Below, piece by piece: positions 55,497 through 64,000 of a stretch of DNA of 64,000 bases. The DNA is from Cryptomeria japonica. Taxonomy: Eukaryota; Streptophyta; Pinopsida; Cupressales; Cupressaceae. Under the pieces are notes generated by a model. That model was not told the origin of the DNA. It did not search any database and worked only from the letters and a program-made list of their open reading frames with translations. The stretch lies in assembly GCF_030272615.1 (NCBI RefSeq), contig NC_081413.1:143938476-144002475 (forward strand), read 5' to 3'. The translations under genes and the position numbers were made by a program. Positions within the stretch are counted from its first letter, which is position 1. Each line of letters opens with the position of its first letter.

Positions 55497-55657
55497 TTGG
55501 ATTTAATTTGCAATATTTTAATAAATAAGCCCCATTTAATTGCTTTTGAATAATGATTAACGATTATTTAATATTTTAAAAGCAAAATTTAATAACTTGC
55601 AATAATCATTTAATATTTGAACCTTCTAGAAGCAAGTTAGGTTTTCACCAAGCAAGT

Positions 55658-55666
55658 ATTTATACA
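55658..55666 (+). promoter_or_regulatory. TATA box of T4
   Basis: AAGTATTTATACAAGTGTTT followed by ATCCCACATTG. It lies 1.36 kb before the first ATG of the gene, which suggests a long or spliced leader; TTCGTACAG just before GTGCGATG (57024) looks like a splice acceptor. Confidence 0.6.
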
Positions 55667-57023
55667 AGTGTTTTATCCCACATTGATTGTGTGCTGAAAA
55701 TGAGAGGTGAAAGCAAGTATAAGAGAGGAGACTTAGCATTATTTTATTATTAAATCTGCCAAGTGTCTCCATGAAAGCGATTTTTCCCCAAGTTGGGCAA
55801 ATTTTTAGCAAGGCGTTTTTGTGGAGTGTGGGATTGAGGATTTATTTTCCTCCAGTTTTTCCAACTTGCTGATCTATTTCCCTTGGCTGCCATTAAAGAC
55901 CAGTTTCAGAATTTCGATTTTGCTAAGTTTGGCGATTTTTTCAAACTTTAGCATTTTTTGGTGAAAATTGGCAATTTTATGTTTGGAGACTTAGGCGATT
56001 TTTACCTCCACCGTTTTGCTTGTTGTTCAGACCTTCATTGCTGCAAATCCAAGCTGCCATTAACAACATTTTCAGATTTTCAGTTTGGCGCCATAGTTGG
56101 GAAAATTTCGATTTTGCTTTGGGAGTGGTTTGGTGCCACATTTTGGTGATTTTCATGCATGCTTGGTGGTTGCCATCATTTCCAGCCTGCTGATTCGCTT
56201 CAAATCTGAGGTTTGCTTCAGATTTTTGACCTCCATTAATGGCTGCCATTAATTTTCAGACTTAAGTTTTTATTGTCCAGCTAATTCCAACTTAGGCATT
56301 TTGCATTTGGAGGTGTTTTATGGAGTTTTCTGTGCATTTTTTAGACCATTTTATCGCTGTTGCAGGTCTGAAAACTCCATTGTTAGGCAGTTGTGTTCAG
56401 AAATTTTCATTTCCAGCCTCCTAGCCATTTTGGTGATTTTGTTTGGAGATGATTCCTTAACCATTTTTCATCATTTTCAGGGATTTTTGACAAGTTTGCA
56501 AGGTGCCGGTAAGTCTGAAGTATTCAATTTTCAGACTTGTCTTCAAAAATTAATTTTTACCAGCCATACTTACATTCCTGAATATGATTGTTTTGATCAT
56601 TAGAACTGATTTTTATCAAGATTATGCACATTTTGAAGATTGCAACATGTTTTAAAATTCTGATTTTCAGGTTGTCTTTAGAATTGTTGACCTCCATTGT
56701 TGACTGCGGAAGGTGACTTCAGACATTCATTGTGTGAAAACAAAAACCTTTCACACCCTTCCTTAGTCATCATTTATCTGGTATACTCCTTTGCATTTTA
56801 GCTTGCATATTTTCTAAGCATAAGGAGGTATTCAATGAATTTTATGGAAGGCTTCCATGCCTTAGTGTTGTCACACTTTGAACTTAATTGCTAAAATTTA
56901 CCAAGTGTATGGATTATTTTCCTGACTCCATGCTCTGAATTAGCTAAATCTTTAGAAAGTCAAGAATTTTATTAAAACATTATTTATTTTCCTAAGTCTA
57001 ACTTCGAGCTTCGTACAGGTGCG

Positions 57024-58633
57024 ATGTCAAAGTTGGGATATAAGGAAAGAAAAGAACTATTGAAGATGATGGAGACTGGATTTTATCCAGAGCTTAAGAT
57101 TTCATCCAGATGGAAGGAGATCGTTGATACAAACATGCATTTCTTGGACTTCGACAAGATGCAGCATCGGATGTTTGGAGTCAGAGATCAGGTTCCTTCC
57201 CCAGCATATGCGAATATTATGAAGAGTGGCATTTTCCATGCCGTTGGATTTCCATAGTCCATACAGTGCAGTGAGCTTATCCTGGAATGTGCATGATGTT
57301 ACGATCCGCTCACAAGAATGATTAAGACTCCTAAGGGCGTTGTCATCGCCTACCTTGCTGAGGATACTATTGCAAAGGTGTTCGGAATTCCACATGGAAC
57401 AGACATGAAGGATGTGACCAAGGAAGATTATGCGGAAAGATACACGAAAAAGATGGGTGTATGCAAGAATTTAATTAACAAAGAGTGGATGATTGAGCCT
57501 AGGTCTCATCATTCCAAGGCTCCCAAGACACTCATGTGCATAGATTTTAAGGAGGAATATAGTGATTTAATATTCCTACTCAGCAAAGTGATGGGGATGC
57601 CGCAGGGAGCAATATTTGATGGATGGATGTTCTACTTCATCCAGGATTGACTTAGAGGAACACTAGTGAATTGGTCCAAGATTATAAGTGACAATCTGAA
57701 TTTTCAGCTGAGGAATGTAGAGCGGTCCATGTCATTCGCCATGACTTCCTACCTGGTGTACCTACTTGCACGATTTGTTTCATATAGAGGATTAATATGC
57801 AAAGGTGAAGTCGGGAATGGGCAAGGACAATTCAAAAGTTATGAATGCTACCCCCAGCTGAATATGCATAGAATTGAAGACTATAAGAGAGTGAATGATG
57901 CATTCACTATGTACATCACACGGATGCTGCAAGGCGGAATCCACAGAAGATTGTCCAAGGAGGCAACGGAGTTAATAGAAAAGTATGGATCATGGTATAA
58001 ACAATTTCCCACTTTCACATACCTCAGAATTCATGGGTTTCAATCTGAACCCTACAAACTTCCTAAGTATCCAACCGACAGAATGATATTGTTGGAAGTG
58101 GTGAGACAGCTTCTAGAGTTCAATGTTATCCAGAGAGAGAAGCACAGGACAGGAATGACATTCCCTATTTCAGTTGGGAAGACGTAAGAGGTTTGCCAAT
58201 CCGCCATAGCCGCCAGCACTGCAAGTGAGGAGCTTGCATTCTATCGATTTGCTACATACAAGAAAAGAGAAAGATTCGATCTAGACAAGAAGGTCAAAAG
58301 GATCAGAGGAGAGAAGTTCACTCATAAGATTGACATAGAAGATTATTGGGCTAACCTGATGGACGAGCAAGCAGTGAAAAGAAGAATGTGGTCCAGAATG
58401 TCAGTAGATTTCATGAGGAAGTGTGGACTTTTCTTCATTCTTGATCAGGTATTAGATGATAGAGATCATACACATCCACAGTATGAGAGTGAAATGAAGA
58501 AGGCAATCCTATTGCCAAATTGGTCAGAGTCAGAAGAGATTGACCTGAATATATTGATGAGAGAGGTCTTGAATTTCTCCCGCATATGGGTGGATATACA
58601 AATGAATAAATTAGTTGACATGGGTTTTCCACG
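57024..58633 (+). pseudogene. T4 gene, N-terminal half
   Basis: A single frame from ATG 57024 (MSKLGYKERKELLKMMETGF) with conserved blocks MHFLDFDKMQHRMFG, IAKVFGIPHG, LLSKVMGMPQGAIF, NWSKIISDNLNFQL, MTSYLVYLLARFVSYRG and RRLSKEATELIEKYGSWY. Stops lie at 57255-57257, about 57289, 57648-57650 and 58185-58187; at the same sites T3 or T2 have Gln, Arg, Cys and Ser. No frameshift is seen, so this copy best defines the N-terminal frame. The family match ends near 58625, followed by 2-3 unrelated codons and a stop. Confidence 0.75.
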
Positions 58634-59662
58634 TGTGAAACAAATACCTTAATGTTTGGTGAAAAACGTACATTCACAAGAAATTAAAAATAAATATAAT
58701 GATTGAGTTAAATATATTCAAAATTATGCTTCTTTGAAAGCTTATAATAAGGGCTACATACTAAACATAACTTTTAAAAGAATTCATTTTATTTCCATGA
58801 AAGGTAAATCAAAAGTAGTTTTTTGTTAGCATTTTGATAGATGCAGAAGAGACTCCATTGCAAGTATGATTTAAGACTAGAGGGGTTCTATCCAAGGGTG
58901 TTTTATCTAACCCTCTTAAATTAAAATCCTTTAAACAGAACCTCTCAAGGTTTAAATTATTATATGTTCTAAAAAATATGTGATTTCAGGCAAAAATCAG
59001 GATGTTTTGGAAGTGGGACATATTATTGTTAAATCTCCCCATTTAATGGACAATGATAATTCCTCTTTATGTGGACACTAGTGAACTTTTGACATACAGA
59101 AAATGTTAAACCTTTGAAAACAGTGAACAGTTTCAAAAGGAATACTTGGAGATATAGAAAGGCAATAAGATTCATGGGAAAACAATCAGCACTAACACTT
59201 GACCCTTAACAGTCAGTTGTGCATTAAACAGCTACTCTAGTTAACATCTACTCATATGCATACTAATCAATTTATGTGATATGACACTTTTAGTTGCTGT
59301 AAAATAATCTTGCAAATAGGTGAATTAAAAAATAGCTAAAACAATTAGAGATCATTCATCATACCGTATTTCCCATAAAAGTAGTTGAGTTGGAGAGTTG
59401 AATAAAGAACTGGAAAAAGTGATCCTTCTCCTAATGAGAAAGCATTGAACAAATTTACTTCAAAAGATATTCATCTTTTAACATTTCAAAGAAACGTATT
59501 CAAATTTTAAATGCACAATACAGATGCTCTCAGTTTGAAATATCCCTCTTAATTTTTTACGTTCAAATATAATGAACTACAAGGATGGTGGCTGTGCTAC
59601 TGAGCCTTTAATAACATATCATAATATTCTTCATTTTCCAAAAATTAAACAAATAGCAATAC
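58634..59662. other. Non-coding, probable intron
   Basis: AT-rich DNA with no gene, repeat or transposon end that I recognise, between T4 and host exon A. Confidence 0.4.
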
Positions 59663-59737
59663 CTGAAGAAAAGCCATCAATTCTAAGCAATCAATGTCAG
59701 TTTCAGTTGAGATCTGAGTCCTCCTAGCAAGAACAAC
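59663..59737 (-). CDS. Host gene exon A
   Basis: 75 bases, exactly 25 codons: VVLARRTQISTETDIDCLEL then MAFLQ. The acceptor is CAAGTAATCAG and the donor CAG|GTATTG. Same strand and same codon character as exons C-E, 10 kb away. Linking it to that gene is an inference. Confidence 0.55.
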
Positions 59738-59879
59738 CTGATTACTTGTAAAACAAAAAAACAGAAACTGTTTACTTCCAGAGATCTCAATTCGCTAAGA
59801 AATACAAAATATAAAAAATTAAAAGGTGATGTATACCACAATTAAAAAGAATGCATAAGCAAAGAGAGAATATAGATAC

Positions 59880-59919
59880 ATACATACATACATATACATA
59901 GAGAGAGAGAGAGAGAGTC
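59880..59919. repeat. TACA and GA microsatellites
   Basis: TACATACATACATACATATAC followed by a (GA)n run. Confidence 0.85.
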
Positions 59920-61576
59920 TTCCAACTAAATATGCATGCACTACAATTATAGGTAGTAATTTTTGTACTTGTCATATGATCAAAAGTTAGACGTATGTGC
60001 CTTATAATAAGTAATATAGAATGATTATGATATAACAGAGCAGTCTCTTGTGAAAGAAACCTCAGAAAAATTGAAAACTAAAATTGCTCTAGGACTAAAC
60101 ATGAAGAAATGCCCTACTGAAAAACTGTGACTCAAAGAGAGATCGTTGACAATACATCAAAGCAGAAGCATCATAGATGATGCTTCCTAGTAAATTTGAA
60201 ATCAGATTCAAAATGTTTACATATATCAGTAAAAAAAATTACCTGTCAAGTTCCATTTTCAGAAGTAAAAGAAATAATAATATTTTAAATTGAGCCCAAT
60301 CATTTTATTTTCATATGGGCAACTTAAATATTAGTATAGATCTTATGTAATATTTGATTAAGTGTTTTTAACACTTTTTTCAAAATGTAATTCAGAAGAG
60401 GCCTTTGGATGTGATTTAAAAAAAAAAATTAAATAGTTGAAAGGAAAGGTTAATTAAATAAAAAACAAAATAAAACAAAGGGCCCAAAGTAGGCACCAAT
60501 AAAAAAGAGGCCAAGGCTCACATCAAATCATCCAATTTTGCCATTCCATTTTATAGATTAGAGCATTTAAGTATAATAACCCTCTTTTGTTTTTCATAGT
60601 GGGATTTGAGGACAAAACCGTTGTATTCTTTGAAGCGATTCTACTCTAGGATCACATTTGGGCTTATTGATTGAGGTTGTTCGATTTATATTTGCAAGTA
60701 AATTCTTTGAAGATATTGATTATTTACAGAGGCAAACTATTACTCCAATGATTTTGATACAAGTTTCATTTCTTATTTGTATTGTTGTGCCACCTTATCA
60801 TCATACTTGCAATTCCAGTAAGAAGTGTCGCTAGTCCATAGATATTCTAAATTTGAAGTGCAGCTTGCTACTTTAAGTAAATTGCAGCATTTAATGTGCT
60901 GCAGCACCAAGTGAAGAGGAGATTGCAGCATGTTCAAGAGAAATTCACATCAACTACTACCCTTGAGTATAAGGTATTCTGAATAAAGATATTTGTAAAA
61001 GAGCCTCCAATATCAACATTTAAGGATAGTGATTGCTGAACAGTACTACTGTCTGCATGGATAGGGTTATGAATATTCTAATTTTATTTGCTAGATCTGA
61101 GTATAAATCTGGCCCCTAATATTTACATCTACTGTTTATATAATATCTCCCATAAATTAGCTGTCATATTTACATTCAAATCTCTTGTAGTATTTGAATA
61201 ATAGTATTTGAGGATATGTATCAGTTTGTAAGGGCTAACATTTGCTGTTTGAAGTTGCATATATGGTTGACAAGGGTTTACAATTATCATACACTGCTGA
61301 TCAGCATTAGTTTCTGTTAAACTTTGGCATCTACAATTGGGCATTTAGTATTTATTCAGATTGCACATAGTTTGAATTTTGTCTATTTCCTAAGGTTGTC
61401 CGATTGGGAACGTTACAGTGGTACCAAAGCTGTGACCTTGCTAGCCTACAGAATGTCAAAGAAGAAAGAATAATGGATCAGCACACGCAACCTTTATTTA
61501 TTTGAGAACAAAGGGATGAAGATATAGATCGTATTCAAGAGGTGTTTATGAAAATATATGGAATAGGAAAGGTACA
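59920..61576 (+). mobile_element. Probable remnant LTR and primer site of an LTR retrotransposon
   Basis: At 61411-61432 the sequence reads CGTTACA then GTGGTACCAAAGC, a decayed LTR end followed by an initiator-tRNA-Met-like primer site (three mismatches to TGGTATCAGAGC). The following 150 bases could be leader. The LTR start could not be located; the sequence from about 60540 (ATTTTATAGATTAG) to 61417 is the likely R/U5 portion. It is then cut by T5. Confidence 0.4.
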
Positions 61577-61736
61577 TGTTGACGTGTTTTTAGACACCTC
61601 TAACACATAATTAAATACCAAAGGTATTATATCCTCTCTTGATCAAAATCTCCTCAGATGCTAAATGATATGACCAATCGAGACGACTCCAAGGTTTCTA
61701 TAGTCAGGTCATGACGTATGGATAGCTCAATGGTTT
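61577..61736 (-). mobile_element. Fragment T5: end of a TGTTG unit
   Basis: TGTTGACGTGTTTTTAGAC and the next 155 bases match the T2/T3 tail end (CCTCTCTTGATCAAAATC, CTCCTCAGATGCTAAATGA, CCAAGGTTTCTATAGTCAGG). It is interrupted by the LTR of Z at 61737; the remainder would lie beyond Z, outside the window. Confidence 0.75.
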
Positions 61737-61997
61737 TGTTAGCCGCATTATTGTATACGGGAATACGAATAGTTAATTAAGTCATAATTGGGTTTGTTAG
61801 TTGGCACCCGAGGGGTGGCAGTTGCGATGCAGCGGTTGGCGCTCGCACCCCCTCGGTATCTTTATATACTCCTCATTGTAACTTGTAAAGGACACGAATT
61901 ATGAAGGGAATAACATATCTGATACTTGTCTGATATCTATGGCATTGTTCTGCAATGCGTACTTCATGCTTTAAGTATTCACCCGAGAGGGCAAACA
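61737..61997 (+). repeat. 5' LTR of element Z (261 bp)
   Basis: TGTTAGCCGC ... GGCAAACA, directly followed by a primer-binding site. TATCTTTATATACTCC near 61857 is a good TATA box. The second LTR is beyond the window. Confidence 0.8.
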
Positions 61998-61999
61998 TT

Positions 62000-62012
62000 T
62001 GGCGCCGTTGCC
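62000..62012 (+). other. Primer-binding site of Z
   Basis: TGGCGCCGTTGCC, the primer site form found in several plant Ty3/gypsy lineages such as Athila/Tat (commonly assigned to tRNA-Asp). Confidence 0.75.
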
Positions 62013-62532
62013 TAGACGTACTCGGGAACGGAAGACACGGATGGCGCACAGACACAATGGGCCTACCAGTTGGTGAAATAAACCCAGAGGCGGACGACGC
62101 ACAAACGGAACTTTACACAAGCGAAGACACGGCAACGAAAGAATTTTCAATTCAACTCCAAGTAGCCATCCAGACCTACGTCCGATGAGAGGCGGCGGAG
62201 GCGGAAATCCACCAAGTGTCGTGTGGACAGCTCTGGAGGTTAGCCCGACAATGAACCGATTAATGAACCACCTCCCCCGGTTGCTTGCACAAGCATCACT
62301 AGCACAACAGGCGCACCTGGAGGAGATTGCCCAGGAAGAGCGACGCCAACAGATCCTTCACAACTATGAAGAAAACAACCGACGGGAAACGGAACGAGAT
62401 GGCGCCAGGCCAGGAGGAAATTGAACGTTGAACTTTTTATTTTCAAATAAAAGTGTCATTGACACGAGTTGTACTTGAGCAGATGAATTAATAAAGACAT
62501 GTTTTGATTTATGAATTGAGAGTTATGGAAAT

Positions 62533-64000
62533 GTGCGACAATTAATGCCAAACCTATTGAATAAAGATAGAAATAAAAAACCAGAAAGGAACGAGTGGGA
62601 GGCCGCGCAGAGGGCCTTGATTCTGGAGCAGCAAGTAGAACGTAGAAGGAGGCTGAGGCAACTTGCCGAAGGACGACCTGCCGAAGGGGGGCCCGAGGGG
62701 AACCAAGGAGGTGTCACGGAGGGTGCAGAGGCTGACGGAAATTTCTACGCGTCGCCAGATCATCGTAGGACGCGGAGCCACGAAGAGTTTCTGGAAGAAA
62801 CAAGGTTATGGCGAAATCTAGTCGAGGAGACTCGGGATCAGTTTAGAAACTTATCCCTTACGCCACGGAGTGAAGATCACCAACGGGAAGCAGGAGTGGG
62901 CACGTGTGAGAGCGAAGGGGAGGGCAACCGTACGGGTGTAGGTGCCACACAGGACAGGCAAAACACCGTACCTCCAGTCGTCCACGCAGGACATACCACC
63001 AACGCCACCGGAGGAAGCAGCGCAGGGCCACAGACATAGGCACAACCGCCCCCAGGAAGACGACCCGGGATGGCGAGTAAACAAAAATTACCAAAGTTCA
63101 CAAGGGACGGCAAGGAAGACCCCCTACGGCACTGCCGTACATGTGAAACCATTTGGTCTGCCAACGGAGTGACAGACCAGAATGACTAGGTACAGCAGTT
63201 CCCAGCCACATTACGTGGAGTCGCCATAGATTGGTACTCCGATGTAGATAAGCAAAAAGTGGCCACGTGGGCCAACCTACAAAAGGAATTCACGGAGGAG
63301 TTTCGGTTGCTCCGTGATGACAACGAAATTGTAACAGAGATATACAGTACCAAACAAGGTACCAAGGAGACAGTACGGGCATACAGCAGGAGACTAAAGG
63401 AATTGTTGGGTAAAATGGAGAGCCAACCGGCTGAGGGCTTGAAAAAACGATGGTTTGTGGAAGGATTGAAATCCTCCCTACGGAAAAAAATGAAAATTGT
63501 ACCCCCTACGTCATATGACGACGCCTATAATAGGGCGATGGACCTAGAGAGCGAATACAAAACATCAAGGAAGAAGAAAAGTAATAAATATTCATCTGAG
63601 GATGATGAAGATTCTGACGGGGAAAGCAGTAGCAGTGGCGAATCGAGTAAAAAGGTACACGCGCTCCAAAAGGACATGGAACGAATGCTGAAAGAATTCA
63701 AAGCCATGAAAGGGAGTACAAGTAAGACAGAAGAAAATGAAGTGTGGTGTACCGACTGTAGGAGTGACGGACACACCAAGGGGTCCTGTCCCAAGAAGGC
63801 TTTCTGCGACATTTGCCAGATTGCGGGACATTTGACAAAGGAATGTCCCTACAATATGAAAACCAGGAACCAACAAGTTCTCTTCACGCAAGAGCAGCCA
63901 GCCGCCGGAACTTCGCAAACTGCCAACAATAATGCATCATCTGGTGGATATTGGAACAACCGGCGAGGGGGGAGGACCAATAATAATAATAGGAGCCGAA
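62533..64000 (+). pseudogene. Gag of Ty3/gypsy element Z (continues beyond window)
   Basis: One frame from ATG 62533 to the window end. It begins with an Arg/Glu-rich helical leader (residues 1-168). The Retrotrans_gag core follows: PKFTRDGKEDP, FPATLRGVAIDWYSD, WANLQKEFTEEFRLL, VRAYSRRLKELLGKME. Then come an acidic Ser-rich linker and two CCHC zinc knuckles (CTDCRSDGHTKGSC and CDICQIAGHLTKEC, about 63748-63846), then a Gly/Asn/Arg-rich tail. Two TAG stops (63037-63039 and 63187-63189) interrupt it, both explained by CAG to TAG changes. The leader between the LTR and 62533 has two small open frames (to 62188 and 62424) of unclear meaning. Confidence 0.85.

Larger units (their letters stand above)
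54303..58625 (+). mobile_element. Unit T4: TGTTG element, plus strand, 3' truncated
   Basis: Begins TGTTGTGACCTTTTTACACC at 54303 and follows the inner order of T2 and T3: conserved leader, array, TATA, untranslated leader, gene. It breaks off within the gene at about 58625, right after LVDMG, so the C-terminal half and tail are missing and no right TSD can be tested. Confidence 0.8.

Overview
This window is nuclear plant DNA made almost entirely of nested transposable elements. Three things suggest a very large, repeat-rich genome, most likely a conifer or other gymnosperm: insertions stacked at least five deep, very long LTRs, and small host exons separated by many kilobases. The species assignment is an inference. 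I saw no rRNA, tRNA or CRISPR array; I did not search for them exhaustively.

Bases 1-41600 are one insertion pile. A decayed hAT transposon (BED finger, DUF659-like core, C-terminal dimerisation part) is split after base 2687 and resumes in frame at 40234. The split is caused by a 1.3 kb solo-LTR-like element, X (2688-40228 including its guests). X was hit by a Mutator-like non-autonomous element (3106-4263, 9-bp target duplication) and by a full Ty3/gypsy chromovirus, Gypsy-A (4591-39634). Gypsy-A's protease region was hit by a 4.9 kb unit W (8054-20372), and W was hit by a young, complete chromovirus, Gypsy-B (8456-15855, two 1288-bp LTRs with four differences). Gypsy-A's 3' LTR was hit by a composite insertion Y (24052-36202, holding LINE sequence and unit T2) and by a related solo LTR (37293-39173). 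Each junction has a target-site duplication (TSD) that I could read directly.

The least conventional component is a family of large units, W, T2, T3 and T4 plus fragment T5. Those with both ends preserved have termini TG...CA within TGTTG...CAACA (one base changed in T3) and perfect 5-bp TSDs: CATTG for W, CTCCC for T2, GGTCC for T3. They are 4.9-7.0 kb long. I could find no terminal direct repeats, reverse transcriptase, integrase or transposase in them. Each instead carries one long gene of about 760-1050 codons, preceded by an LTR-like leader with a TATA box. In the T copies the leader also has an array built on GGGGAAAATCGA. Giant solo LTRs with a gene inside, or a non-autonomous LTR-type element with its own gene, both fit; neither is proven.

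Bases 48.1-59.8 kb hold at least four short minus-strand host exons whose splice sites and phases agree. The gene is not identified. Its introns hold T4 and two families of short tandem repeats. The right end (61737-64000) is the 5' part of another Ty3/gypsy element, Z, with a 261-bp LTR, a GGCGCC-type primer site and a gag with two zinc knuckles; it continues past the window.
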